The notes: a model not told the origin generated them from the sequence alone. A stretch of DNA of 64,000 nt from Desulfocucumis sp964643075 (GCA_964643075.1 CAZXQO010000026.1:1-64000); one strand, 5' to 3'. Positions 32,949-41,255 are shown, counted from the stretch's first letter. Program-made: numbers and translations.

Positions 32949-33679
32949 GAAATCTTTTTTAGCCCCTGCTTCAGCGATGTCAGGTATTCCTTAATAAGAT
33001 TGACCGATGTGTTTAAAACTCTGCTGGGCTTAATACCCGCCTTTTCTGCTGCCTCCAGGGCTTTGTCGAAGCTGCGCACAGCAAAACAGCTGTGCGCGTC
33101 ACTGTTTATGGAGACTATGGTCTCAGTTTTGGCCACAATGTGGGCCATATGATTGCAGCGGGGGGTGCTGCCTGGGCGGCTTAAAGAAAAGGAACTGTTG
33201 TTAATCTCTAATGCTTTGCCGGCCAGTTTGGCGGCCTGGGCAATCTTCTCCAGGTCCACCGGGAATTCGGGGTTGCCGGGGTGGGTTATCATGTGTACAT
33301 AAGGGTTTTGAATCGCCGCGATGAGCGCTCTGGTATTTTGTTCCACCGAGCCTGTCTGATATCCCGTATCAGTATGGAAACTTGCCAGCACCAGGTCCAG
33401 ATTGTCCAGTACGCGCTGCGGCATGTCCAGACTGCCGTGCTGGTCGATAATATTCGCCTCGACCCCTTTTAATATCTCAACCCCGTAAATGCTGGATGGC
33501 AACCCCATGATCTGGCTAAAGTAATATTCGTGCGGTCCCCCGGGCATTTTTATACCGTGATCCGTTATGGCTATCATTTTTAGTTCCATTATGGATGCGT
33601 ATTCCGCCATTTCCCTTATAGTGCTGAAGGCGTGTCCACTGGCTATGGTGTGGGTGTGTAAATCGGCTTCCAGTAGCAT
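32945..33679 (-). CDS. PHP-domain phosphatase (YcdX-like)
   Basis: A 244-residue PHP-fold metal-dependent phosphatase. It starts with ADLHTHTIASGHAFSTI and carries ITDHG near 40, EANI near 74, SFHTD, THPGNP and a late NSDAH, which together bind three metals as in E. coli YcdX. Substrate unknown. It ends in a four-base overlap with the glycosyltransferase gene on the other strand. Confidence 0.85.
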   Translation of the reverse strand: MLLEADLHTHTIASGHAFSTIREMAEYASIMELKMIAITDHGIKMPGGPHEYYFSQIMGLPSSIYGVEILKGVEANIIDQHGSLDMPQRVLDNLDLVLASFHTDTGYQTGSVEQNTRALIAAIQNPYVHMITHPGNPEFPVDLEKIAQAAKLAGKALEINNSSFSLSRPGSTPRCNHMAHIVAKTETIVSINSDAHSCFAVRSFDKALEAAEKAGIKPSRVLNTSVNLIKEYLTSLKQGLKKIS

Positions 33680-33755
33680 ATTTTTCCCCTTTCATTCTTT
33701 AGTCAAATATATCTCAACAATGTTAAAATATTTAATAAGGTTACTTAGAGGATAG

Positions 33756-35069
33756 TTAACTATTTTTACATAATATGCCAGACATTCTTCCCATGCCGGC
33801 GTAGGCATAGCCAAGCGCAGAAAGTTTTTGGGGGTCAAGGCAGTTTCTTCCGTCCAGCACAACTCTGGGAGGAATCATTAATGAATGTGCTTTTTCCCAG
33901 TCCAACTCGATAAATTCCCGCCATTCAGTGATAACCACTGCCCCGTGGCAGGACTCTAATGCGTCCATGACATCAGTACACATTATAAATCCTTGCGGTA
34001 TACCCCTATGTTGCGGTAATCTGGCCATAGGGTCATAGGCGAAAACTTCCGCTCCCTCATCCACGAGCATGCGTATAATGTCCATGGCTGGTGACTCCCG
34101 GATGTCGTCGGTGCCGGGTTTAAAAGAAAGCCCCAGCACCGCTATTTTCTTGCCGCATAGGGTTCCTAGCATGCGGGATAATTTTCTTACCGCCACGACG
34201 CGCTGCCGGGCGTTTACCTCTATCACCGCTTTGAGCAGGTTGAAGGTGTGACCGTTAAGGGTTGATATGAAATCCAGGCCCTTGGTGTCTTTGGGGAAGC
34301 ATGAACCCCCGTATCCAAGGCCTGCCTGCAGGAAGTGGCTACCTATACGGCTGTCCATACCGATCGCCCTGGCCACGGGTTCAATATCTGCCCCCACTAG
34401 TTCGCAAAGATTGGCAATTTCATTGACAAATGAAATTTTGGTGGCCAGGAAGGCATTGGAGGCGTATTTTACCATCTCGGCGCTGGAAATATCCATGATG
34501 CACAGGGGCGCTCCAATATCATTGTACAGTTTTCTCAGAATTTCAATAGCGCCCGGGATTTCAGTCCCTGCAACGATTCTTTCCGGATCGTACCAGTCCT
34601 TTATCGCCCTGCCTTCCCTGAGGAACTCGGGATTGGATACATAGGAGATAAGATGGCTATTTCCGTTCAAAAAGCGCTGTTGCAGCTGCAGGCCAAGTCC
34701 GGGGGGAACTGTGCTTTTCATGATCAGCGTTACTGGTGTTGAAATCATTTCCGATATTTCTGACATAACCCGGAATATTTGTGATAAATCAACCCTTCCG
34801 TCCGGCTGAGATGGGGTGCCCACCGCCACCATAATGACTTCTGAATATTTGGCGTAAGAAATATTGGAATAAAAATTGAGCTTACCGTTTTCTAGTCCCC
34901 TGGCCAGAAGTGCTTCCAGCCCATCTTCAAAGAAAGGAACATGTCCGTTAATAAGCATCAGGCATTTCTCACGGTTGTTTTCTATACAGATAACATTGTG
35001 CCCTGAATTGGCGAGACAGCAAGCCGCCACCAGACCTACATAGCCCGCCCCTATAACTGAAACATTCAT
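33756..35069 (-). CDS. UDP-glucose 6-dehydrogenase
   Basis: A 437-residue NAD-dependent dehydrogenase that oxidises UDP-glucose to UDP-glucuronate for exopolysaccharide or teichuronic acid synthesis. An N-terminal Rossmann domain (VIGAGYVGLVAACCLA), the catalytic Cys in GYGGSCFPKDTKGL near 258-271, and a C-terminal UDP-binding domain (GLSFKPGTDDIRESPA) are all present. Standing alone without other polysaccharide genes, it may also serve a sporulation coat polysaccharide. Confidence 0.93.
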   Translation of the reverse strand: MNVSVIGAGYVGLVAACCLANSGHNVICIENNREKCLMLINGHVPFFEDGLEALLARGLENGKLNFYSNISYAKYSEVIMVAVGTPSQPDGRVDLSQIFRVMSEISEMISTPVTLIMKSTVPPGLGLQLQQRFLNGNSHLISYVSNPEFLREGRAIKDWYDPERIVAGTEIPGAIEILRKLYNDIGAPLCIMDISSAEMVKYASNAFLATKISFVNEIANLCELVGADIEPVARAIGMDSRIGSHFLQAGLGYGGSCFPKDTKGLDFISTLNGHTFNLLKAVIEVNARQRVVAVRKLSRMLGTLCGKKIAVLGLSFKPGTDDIRESPAMDIIRMLVDEGAEVFAYDPMARLPQHRGIPQGFIMCTDVMDALESCHGAVVITEWREFIELDWEKAHSLMIPPRVVLDGRNCLDPQKLSALGYAYAGMGRMSGILCKNS

Positions 35070-35179
35070 AAGCTATTAATCGCCTCCTGTCGCAGTGATT
35101 AAGCTAAAAATATAAAAATAAATTTAAGTTTTATCTGCATGAAGGATAACTTTTAATTAAATTTTCGTTATATAAATAT

Positions 35180-35218
35180 AAATGTAGAAGGCTGCCTTAC
35201 TGGCAGCCTTCTACATTT
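35180..35218 (-). terminator. Terminator overlapping the end of sigK
   Basis: A perfect 17-bp stem (35218-35202 with 35196-35180) around a five-base loop. The first arm encodes the last SigK codons (N-V-E-G-C), so the hairpin includes the stop codon. The tail on the minus strand is T/A-rich. Confidence 0.75.
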
Positions 35219-35553
35219 AACTCCCTGATCAGCCTGGCCAGGGCCCTCTTTTCTATGCGGGATACGTATGAGCGGGATATGCCGAGCTTTCGGGCGATTT
35301 CCCGCTGTGTTTTTTTAATGCCGTCGTCCAGCCCGAAGCGCATTACCAGTATTTTTTTTTCCCGTTTGCCCAGATTGCTCATTTTTTCCAGCAGCAGTTT
35401 CTGTTCAAAATTTTGTTCGGCAATTTCCGATACAACCTCGGCGTGAGTTCCGAGTATCTCAATGAGTGTAATTTCATTTCCTTCCCGGTCTACCCCTATG
35501 GGATCGTAAAGGGATACCTCGGAGCGCATTTTTTTGGTATAGCGCAGGTGCAT
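35197..35553 (-). CDS. sigK: 3' half of split sigK (regions 3-4 of SigK; spoIIIC equivalent)
   Basis: Encodes the C-terminal part of mother-cell sigma-K: VSLYDPIGVDREGNEITLIEIL, then the region 4 HTH TQREIARKLGISRSYVSRIEKRAL. It has no ribosome site of its own; the frame runs upstream without a stop into the junction (N-I-E-I-L-M-H-L-R) and reaches the TGAAATA shared with the 5' half at 38869-38875. After excision of the intervening 3,312 bp it completes a 235-residue pro-SigK. In Bacillus subtilis and Clostridioides difficile sigK is likewise split by skin elements. The matching reading frame across the junction is the strongest evidence. Confidence 0.92.
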   Translation of the reverse strand: MHLRYTKKMRSEVSLYDPIGVDREGNEITLIEILGTHAEVVSEIAEQNFEQKLLLEKMSNLGKREKKILVMRFGLDDGIKKTQREIARKLGISRSYVSRIEKRALARLIRELNVEGCQ

Positions 35554-35556
35554 AAG

Positions 35557-35563
35557 TATTTCA
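35557..35563. other. Left junction repeat (att) of the sigK element
   Basis: TATTTCA on the plus strand, TGAAATA in sigK orientation, preceded there by ACAT and followed by CTTATG. It is the half-site inside the 3' half of sigK. The crossover dinucleotide lies somewhere in the repeat. Confidence 0.8.
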
Positions 35564-35611
35564 ATGTTAATGACCGGGCCTTGCGGTAAAACCAGGAACC
35601 CGGGGTGATAT

Positions 35612-37081
35612 TTACTGCTGCGGTCCAGTCACCGTTATTTGAATTTCCTCCTGTAATCTTCCCTCCTTTCTCGCTTTGCCTGTAACTACTATTCCGTCAA
35701 CCATTACCCGCAAAAGGTGTCTTTTAGTATCGGGGTCAAGTTTATCCAGTCCGGAAATTATTTTGGCAGAGGCTGCATAAACTTCCTCCGGCTCCCGGCA
35801 GCCGCCCCGGGCAACTGTGGATTCAAGGTCAATAATTTGTTTTTCCAGGTATTCACGGCGTGTTTGCATGCTGGCCAGCCGGTTTCTGGTTTGATTGTCC
35901 AGGGTTGCCAGCCCCTCTGCCAGTGCCGCAACCACGGTCGACAGTCCCTTAACCGTTCGTTGTAGTTCTTTTTTGATTTCGGCCAGTTCCCTTTGTGTAC
36001 CCTCGGCAGTGGGTAACATTTCAGCTGCTTTCAGGGACAGGGTAAGGGGATCGGCCAGTATTTTTTTAATCTGTAGCCAGACAGCTTTTTCCAATGCCCC
36101 GGCGTGGAAGTATTTGGCTGGCCGGCAGCCGGGAAAATCGCCGTGGCTTTTTCTGCAGGTGTAGCGGCAATCTGCCTTACCCCACCACATGGTAAAGCAT
36201 CCGTGCATAGCAGTAGAACAATCACCGCAGGTTAACAGACCTGAAAGCAGGTACTGCCGTTTGCCCCGGCTGGTTCCGGAGCATAATGGCCGGGACAGTT
36301 TTTTCCCGGCTGCATCCCAGAGTTCAGGTTCAATTATGGCCGGTACCGGTATTATAATCGACTGCTCACGGCGAGCCTTTCCGTAGTGCCATTCCCCTTT
36401 ATAAACCGGGTTGCCCAATAGCTGTCGCACTACCTGACGGTGCCATGGTCCCGAACGGCGCCTGGTAGGCATGCCCATCCGGTTTAGCCTTTCGGCCAAT
36501 CCCAATATGCCGGTGTCTTCACCGGTATACCACTTAAAAATATCTTTTACCACCTTCGCCTCGCTTTCCAGGATGGAAACTTTACCGGTTTTTGGGCAAT
36601 AGGTATAACCGTAAACGTCAAAATTAACCGGGATGCCACCCAACCTCGCCTTCTGGAGTTTGCCCCTGGACATGCGCTCTCTTATTTTTTCCCGCTCATA
36701 TTCCGACACGGCTCCTTTAATGGAGTAAAAAAGCCTTCCTTCCGGGGTGTCCTTCCAGTCAAAGTCCAGGAATTCAAGACGAACACCATATTTTTCGAAT
36801 TCCTCAGTCAAAAGCAACTGGTGGGCCAGCCGGCGGGAGAGGCGGTCCGGGTCCCGGATAACCAGACAGTTGAAATGCCCTGAACGTGCGGCATCTCTCA
36901 GTGCGGAGAGACCGGGCCTGTCCAGGGAAGCCCCTGAAAAGCCTTCATCGGTAAATTTCAGAATCCCGCCGGCACCCATTTCCAGTGCCCTGCTGCAGCA
37001 TGATTCATATTGTTCCGACAGGCTGAAGCCGTGACGGGCCTGTTCTTCCGTGCTTACCCGGATATAGATGGCTGCTCGCAT
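35612..37081 (-). CDS. Large serine recombinase of the sigK element (SpoIVCA-like)
   Basis: A 489-residue site-specific recombinase. The catalytic domain (1-145) begins AAIYIRVSTEEQ, with nucleophile Ser10, and contains RDPDRLSRR and YEREKIRERMSRG. The recombinase domain (about 165-275) and a zinc ribbon (CGDC near 290, later Cys pair) with a coiled coil (about 370-430) follow, as in SpoIVCA and phage integrases. Located inside the sigK split, it is the obvious excisionase. Transcription is parallel to sigK. It overlaps the start of a small upstream ORF by 28 bases. I could not assign a SigE promoter with confidence, although mother-cell expression is expected. Confidence 0.92.
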   Translation of the reverse strand: MRAAIYIRVSTEEQARHGFSLSEQYESCCSRALEMGAGGILKFTDEGFSGASLDRPGLSALRDAARSGHFNCLVIRDPDRLSRRLAHQLLLTEEFEKYGVRLEFLDFDWKDTPEGRLFYSIKGAVSEYEREKIRERMSRGKLQKARLGGIPVNFDVYGYTYCPKTGKVSILESEAKVVKDIFKWYTGEDTGILGLAERLNRMGMPTRRRSGPWHRQVVRQLLGNPVYKGEWHYGKARREQSIIIPVPAIIEPELWDAAGKKLSRPLCSGTSRGKRQYLLSGLLTCGDCSTAMHGCFTMWWGKADCRYTCRKSHGDFPGCRPAKYFHAGALEKAVWLQIKKILADPLTLSLKAAEMLPTAEGTQRELAEIKKELQRTVKGLSTVVAALAEGLATLDNQTRNRLASMQTRREYLEKQIIDLESTVARGGCREPEEVYAASAKIISGLDKLDPDTKRHLLRVMVDGIVVTGKARKEGRLQEEIQITVTGPQQ

Positions 37082-37215
37082 TTTTTACTGTTCTCCATTT
37101 CTTTAACTACCTTTTTGGCCAGAAGGCGATATGCTGCCTCCAACCCCTTTTCCTTTAAAAATATGCGAACCGTGGGAATAGAATTTTTTTCGCTTTCTTT
37201 AGGCATGATTGACAT
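37054..37215 (-). CDS. 53-residue protein coupled to the recombinase; directionality-factor candidate
   Basis: ATG 37215 follows GAGGCGG, and the frame ends inside the recombinase start region (overlap of 28 bases), so the two are translationally coupled. The product is small and basic-acidic mixed (KESEKNSIPTVRIFLKEKGLEAAYRLLAKKVVKEMEN), mostly helical, without recognisable domain. Excision by large serine recombinases generally needs a small recombination directionality factor encoded close by, and this ORF is well placed for that role. That function is inference from size and position only. Confidence 0.5.
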   Translation of the reverse strand: MSIMPKESEKNSIPTVRIFLKEKGLEAAYRLLAKKVVKEMENSKKCEQPSISG

Positions 37216-37503
37216 ATTTCCGCCTCCTCTTATAGAATTTATGCGGTTGACTGCCTGACTAAAACGCAAAATTTACGGCCTCGGCTCTGTTGTAAGAGGA
37301 TTTAATGCAATAGCGAAGAATACAAAAACTGATAAAATTATACGTATTCCATAAATTGGGGACATTCCTTCGTGAAAGTATTAATAAGAAGGTATTTAGA
37401 CAACCAAAGAAGGTGTGTTACCTTACATAAGTTGGGGACATTCCTCTGACCCAAGAGCCAGGCTCCAAAAAGAGTTGTGTCCCCTAACCTTAAAAGGAGG
37501 AAA
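37216..37503. other. Divergent intergenic region inside the sigK element
   Basis: Contains, on the right, the repeat pair 37353-37487 immediately before the ribosome site of the cNMP-binding gene. The left part should hold the recombinase promoter; I see CATAAATT near 37232-37239 on the minus strand but no well-spaced -35 partner. Confidence 0.4.
37353..37487. repeat. GGGGACATTCCT...GTGTCCCC repeat pair inside the sigK element
   Basis: Two units, the first AAATTGGGGACATTCCTTCG onward to GAAGGTGTGTTACC (37353-37424), the second TTGGGGACATTCCTCTGACC to GTTGTGTCCCC (37431-37485). Same family and orientation as 5023-5172. Confidence 0.7.
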
Positions 37504-38823
37504 ATGGTGAGCAATCAGCCGCTATTGGCAATTATTGTCAAAGCCCTGTCCGGCGTAGGCTTGTTTAAAGGCATGCACGTAAGTATGCTAGAAAAAATAG
37601 CTGAACTGGCAAAGGTTAATCAGCAGAAAAAAGGCGCTATAATTTTTAAAGAAGGGGAAAGCGGCGACAAAATTTACATAGTGGTAACCGGTCGGGTAAA
37701 AATAAGGAGAAAGTTATCCGCAGAGAAAGAAACTGTTCTTTATATCGCCGGGTCCCGGGAAGTATTCGGGGACATGTCACTGATGGATGGCCTTCCCAGA
37801 TCTGCTGATGCCATAGCCGAGGAGGATTCAGTATTATTCTATATTGAGCGGCCGGTATTTCTTCACTTTTTAAGGATGAATCCCGATGCCGCACTGAAAC
37901 TTTTGGAAACCATGAGCCTTAGGGTGCGGGAAACAAATGAGATGCTGGTAACCGTTAAGGGAAATTATATGCAGGCACCCTCTGCTCCCGACGAGGAGCC
38001 GTTAGTGGCCCCGGCAGAGGAAACTGCAGTTACGCCCACATCCGGTGGCGATGCAGCAGCCGGAGAAGTCGCTGGGGACATGGCAAGCATTGCGGAATAC
38101 AAGGTAGCTACAAAAACTGAAGATTACGTGGAAAACACCGGGAAATGGACATACAGCAGAAAGTTCGTCTGCCCGCTGTGCGGTGGTGAAATCCAATCTC
38201 TGGTGGCCAAAACAGATTGTATTCAGGAAGAGAGCGTGGATACGGATATGTGTACACGCTACCGGCTGGTCAATCCCACTTTTTATAATGTGGTGATATG
38301 CCGGAATTGTGGGTACGCTTTTCCGGAAAACTCAATGGACAAGTTACGTCCCGCCAAGGTCAAGCTGCTCAAACAGATGTTGATTCCTATTCAGGAGGAT
38401 TTTTCCGGGGTCAGAACTATAGATGACGCTATTGCCGCATACCGGCTTGCCATTTCCTGTCAGAATCTGGCCGGGGCAAAAAATGTCGTTATAGGCAGGC
38501 TCCATATGATTTTAAGCTGTTTATACCGGCAGAAGGGGCTTCCTGAAGAGGAAACCGAGAACATGAAAAAGGCACTGGAATTCTTGGAAAAAGCATATAG
38601 TTACGACAGTTCATCTGACGCCAGGGCCGAGATGAACCTGATTTATCTCATCGGTGAGCTATACGGACGCCTGGGCCACCCGGGCAAGGCAGTGGAATGG
38701 TTTAGGCAGATAGTCGTTCACCCGGAAAGGGATTCCAATCCTTATATAGTGAACCTGGCCAGGGACAGGTGGCAGGATTGTAAGCTTCAGTGGACGGTCG
38801 AAAAAACAGAAGGCAAAAAGTAG
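37504..38823 (+). CDS. Cyclic-nucleotide-binding domain / DUF2225 protein carried by the sigK element
   Basis: A 439-residue protein. Residues 8-130 form a Crp-type cNMP-binding domain (GVGLFKGM, FKEGESGDKIYIVVTGRVKI, EVFGDMSLMDGLPRSADAIAEEDS). An acidic, Ala-rich linker (about 155-195) follows, then a DUF2225 region with a zinc ribbon (CPLCGG near 220 and CRNCGY near 265) and TPR-like helices to the end. There is no Crp DNA-binding HTH, so it is a sensor rather than a transcription factor. AAAAGGAGG precedes ATG 37504. Lying within the sigK element and opposite to the recombinase, it would be lost from the mother cell on excision while kept in the spore. Confidence 0.8.
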   Translation: MVSNQPLLAIIVKALSGVGLFKGMHVSMLEKIAELAKVNQQKKGAIIFKEGESGDKIYIVVTGRVKIRRKLSAEKETVLYIAGSREVFGDMSLMDGLPRSADAIAEEDSVLFYIERPVFLHFLRMNPDAALKLLETMSLRVRETNEMLVTVKGNYMQAPSAPDEEPLVAPAEETAVTPTSGGDAAAGEVAGDMASIAEYKVATKTEDYVENTGKWTYSRKFVCPLCGGEIQSLVAKTDCIQEESVDTDMCTRYRLVNPTFYNVVICRNCGYAFPENSMDKLRPAKVKLLKQMLIPIQEDFSGVRTIDDAIAAYRLAISCQNLAGAKNVVIGRLHMILSCLYRQKGLPEEETENMKKALEFLEKAYSYDSSSDARAEMNLIYLIGELYGRLGHPGKAVEWFRQIVVHPERDSNPYIVNLARDRWQDCKLQWTVEKTEGKK

Positions 38824-38844
38824 TACTACGCCTGTTTCCATTAA

Positions 38845-39216
38845 TTAACGTCCGGATATGGACTTTGATATTTCATTCTCTATGCACCTGGCGGCATATG
38901 TTGCCAGTCTGGTTCCCCGGTCCGGCTTGAAGCTGTCAATTCCTTTAATAAGGCCAATGGTCCCGATGGAAATCAGATCATCGGTATCTTCACTGTTGCT
39001 GTCAAATTTCTTAACTATATGCGCCACCAGCCGGAGGTTGTGAGCCGCCAATATATCCCTGGCCTTGCTGTCTCCCTGCAATAGCAGGGATATATATTTT
39101 GCCTCTTCTTCTTCAGACAGCGGCCGGGGGAAAGTATTGTTGGCCATGTAAGAAACCAGCAATGTTATCCCGTTAATCACCGATATTATTAATAATGACC
39201 ATAACCCGGATATCAT
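38845..39216 (-). CDS. sigK: 5' half of split sigK (pro-sequence and region 2; spoIVCB equivalent)
   Basis: ATG 39216, with GGGAGG 10 bases upstream, starts a hydrophobic pro-sequence (MISGLWSLLIISVINGITLLVSY) like that removed from pro-SigK by SpoIVFB. Region 2 follows: FPRPLSEEEEAKYISLLLQGD, NLRLVAHIVKKF, DLISIGTIGLIKGID, LATYAARCIENEI. After the junction repeat (38869-38875) the frame enters the element and stops eight codons later at 38845. After excision the gene continues into 35197-35553. The first 116 codons are intact, without frameshift. Confidence 0.92.
   Translation of the reverse strand: MISGLWSLLIISVINGITLLVSYMANNTFPRPLSEEEEAKYISLLLQGDSKARDILAAHNLRLVAHIVKKFDSNSEDTDDLISIGTIGLIKGIDSFKPDRGTRLATYAARCIENEISKSISGR
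38869..38875. other. Right junction repeat (att) of the sigK element
   Basis: TATTTCA on the plus strand, TGAAATA in sigK orientation, preceded there by GAGAA and followed by TCAAAG inside the element. Confidence 0.8.
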
Positions 39217-39317
39217 AAGGCATCCTCCCGGATAAGCTGCTATCAATATTATGGGGAGTATAGATATTGGGTGCATGTCCCTTCAAGGCCGGGAAAAAGT
39301 TGTAGTGGAGTGAAGAA

Positions 39318-40100
39318 ATGATACTGGTTCTGTATGGTGTGGGTGAATCCCAGAAATTAATTACTACACTGGCCGGGGCGGGCTACCATGTCACCGCGGC
39401 GGTACGGACGGAATATGGCGGCACCCTGGCCGGCCGGGGCGGGGCCGTTGATGTGGTATCCCTGCCGGAAAATATTAATGATGTATGTAACATTTTAAAA
39501 GATAAAAATATAAAAATGGCTATTGACGCCAGCCACCCCTTTAAAAATCCTGTTTCGGATTTATTGTCCGCAGCATGCAGTAATATAAAAATTCCATACC
39601 TGCGGTTTTACCGCAAAGAGACGAAGCTGCCCGAGGACGATCTGATTCATACAGTGTACTCGTGGACGGAGGCGGCTGAAAAGGCAGCGGAACTAGGGGA
39701 AACAGTATTTCTTACCACGGGCAGCAATAATCTGGATGTTTTCGTGAACCGCCGGTTGCTGGGTAATAAAAGGGTGGTGGTCCGGGTCCTGCCTGAACAC
39801 CGGGTGATTAAAAAATGCCAGGAAATGGGCGTTTCACCCCGGGATATAGTTGCCCTGCACGGGCCTTTTTCCGCCAAATTTAACAAAGCCATGTTCCAGG
39901 CTTATAAAGCAGGAGTGGTGGTTACCCGGGACGGTGGTCCAGGGAGCGGTACCGATAATAAAATAAAGGCTGCCCTCAGTTTGAAGATCCCGGTGGTGCT
40001 GATTAAAAGAGATCAGTCCTGCCGGCCTGGAGCTCCGGAAACCTGTAAGCAAGTACTGGAGTGTGTGCGGGAACTATTACCATTGCAAAACGGTAGCTGA
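39318..40100 (+). CDS. cobK: Precorrin-6A reductase (CobK/CbiJ)
   Basis: A 260-residue NAD(P)H-dependent reductase of the cobalamin corrin-ring pathway. Diagnostic segments are VLYGVGES at the N-terminus, AIDASHPF near 73-80, FLTTGSNNL near 135, and VVTRDGGPGSGTDNKI. It stands apart from other cobalamin genes here; its neighbour mobA overlaps it by one base (TGATG), so they are co-translated. The corrinoid made serves methyl-transfer proteins such as those at 11-14 kb. Confidence 0.85.
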   Translation: MILVLYGVGESQKLITTLAGAGYHVTAAVRTEYGGTLAGRGGAVDVVSLPENINDVCNILKDKNIKMAIDASHPFKNPVSDLLSAACSNIKIPYLRFYRKETKLPEDDLIHTVYSWTEAAEKAAELGETVFLTTGSNNLDVFVNRRLLGNKRVVVRVLPEHRVIKKCQEMGVSPRDIVALHGPFSAKFNKAMFQAYKAGVVVTRDGGPGSGTDNKIKAALSLKIPVVLIKRDQSCRPGAPETCKQVLECVRELLPLQNGS

Positions 40101-40723
40101 TGGGATTGATAACGATGAACCCCGTTCATAATTTCACCGGTGTAGTACTGGCAGGCGGCAGGAGTTGCCGCATGGGCACTAATAAGGCGCTGCTGGATAT
40201 TGCCGGTCGGAGCATGATTGACCGGGTGGTGCAGGAAATGGCCCGGCTGTTTGATAATATTTTGCTGGTGGCCGGTAAAACGGAGGGCTATGCTTATCTG
40301 GGGCTGCCGTTGATTGACGACATTTATCCCGGTTGTGGCCCGCTGGGTGGTATTCACGCCGGGCTAAAAACATCCCGGACCCCATACATTTTTGTGGCGG
40401 GTTGCGATATGCCCTTTGTCCGGGTTGAACTAATGGCCTGCCTGTTGCCTCATGCCCGGGATCATGATGTGGTAATACCCAGGGACGGAGACTACCTTGA
40501 GCCGCTTTTTGCCGTCTACGGGAAGGGGTGCCTGCAGTCCATGGAGCAAATGCTGAAGGATAAAAGGTGCAAGATTACTGGCTTTTATGATCAGGTACGG
40601 GTAAAATATATTAACAGGAATGATCTGGAACGCTGTGCCGGTTCAGACAAATGTTTCATTAATGTCAATACGCCGGACGAATTGGCGGCTGCCAGGCTGG
40701 TGGCGGAGGACGGAGAGATATAG
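40100..40723 (+). CDS. mobA: Molybdenum cofactor guanylyltransferase
   Basis: A 207-residue nucleotidyltransferase with the MobA signature GVVLAGGRSCRMGTNKALLDI near 14-34, CDMPF near 95 for metal binding, and a late NVNTPDEL. It attaches GMP to molybdopterin to form the dinucleotide cofactor of formate dehydrogenase and related enzymes. ATG 40100 overlaps the cobK stop; ATG 40115 is an alternative that gives a more typical N-terminus. Confidence 0.88.
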   Translation: MGLITMNPVHNFTGVVLAGGRSCRMGTNKALLDIAGRSMIDRVVQEMARLFDNILLVAGKTEGYAYLGLPLIDDIYPGCGPLGGIHAGLKTSRTPYIFVAGCDMPFVRVELMACLLPHARDHDVVIPRDGDYLEPLFAVYGKGCLQSMEQMLKDKRCKITGFYDQVRVKYINRNDLERCAGSDKCFINVNTPDELAAARLVAEDGEI

Positions 40724-40724
40724 T

Positions 40725-41252
40725 TTGTTACGCAAGTTGTTGTTCCCCAACATGTATGTTGAGTCTGTTCATCATATTGATATTGAGTTTTTAAGCGAAA
40801 AGGGCATACGGGGTTTACTTTTCGATCTTGATAACACCGTGATTCCCAGGGATGCCAATGTTTTTTCACCAGAAATTACCAGCTGGTTCGGCAAACTGCT
40901 GGCCAGAGGTTTTAAAATGTGCGTGGTTTCCAACAACGGCCCGAGACGGCTGCAGTACCTCGCCGGGCCGCTGGAGTTGCCTTACGTTTGCCGGGCGGTC
41001 AAACCCCGGAAAAGGCCCTTTAAAAGGGCCATGGAGATTATAGGGACTTCCCCGGGGGAAACTGCCGTCATTGGCGATCAGATATTCACCGATATACTGG
41101 GGGGCAACAGGCTGGGCTTATATACCATTCTGGTAACTCCCATGCCCGGTAAGGAGTACTGGGCCACGGAGCTTATCAACCGCAGGCTGGAAAGATTGGT
41201 AATCAGACGTTTAAAAAGGAACACTACTTCCGGTTTTGGGGAGGTTGAGTGA
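40725..41252 (+). CDS. YqeG-family HAD phosphatase
   Basis: A 175-residue HAD-superfamily type IIIA phosphatase. Motif I is FDLDNTVIP near 30-38 and the late motif GDQIFTDILGGN. TTG 40725 begins two bases after the mobA stop, with GGAG inside mobA; the resulting start LRKLLFPNMYVESV matches YqeG. In Firmicutes yqeG commonly precedes the shikimate gene aroE and a GTPase gene; here aroE follows directly, without the GTPase. The physiological substrate is not established. Confidence 0.82.
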   Translation: MLRKLLFPNMYVESVHHIDIEFLSEKGIRGLLFDLDNTVIPRDANVFSPEITSWFGKLLARGFKMCVVSNNGPRRLQYLAGPLELPYVCRAVKPRKRPFKRAMEIIGTSPGETAVIGDQIFTDILGGNRLGLYTILVTPMPGKEYWATELINRRLERLVIRRLKRNTTSGFGEVE

Positions 41253-41255
41253 AAA

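Larger units (their letters stand above)
35557..38875. mobile_element. Miniature skin (sigK-intervening) element
   Basis: Bounded by a 7-bp direct repeat, TATTTCA on the plus strand (35557-35563 and 38869-38875; TGAAATA in sigK orientation). Removing 3,312 bp joins GAGAATGAAATA to CTTATGCACCTG, reading E-N-E-I-L-M-H-L, the canonical uninterrupted SigK sequence. Contents: large serine recombinase (stop codon 49 bp from the left repeat), a 53-codon overlapping ORF, a pair of dispersed repeats, and a cNMP-binding/DUF2225 gene. The recombinase is presumably expressed in the mother cell and excises the element before SigK is needed, as SpoIVCA does in Bacillus. It is very small compared with the 48-kb Bacillus skin. 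Confidence 0.88.

Noticed and set aside
35197..39216. sigK as a simple pseudogene broken by an insertion
   Set aside because: Both halves are free of lesions, the shared repeat restores the exact reading frame, and the insert carries its own recombinase next to one junction.
39217..39317. A SigE promoter for sigK
   Set aside because: CAATATC and CATAATAT occur on the minus strand but are only nine bases apart, too close for the SigE spacing of about 13-15.
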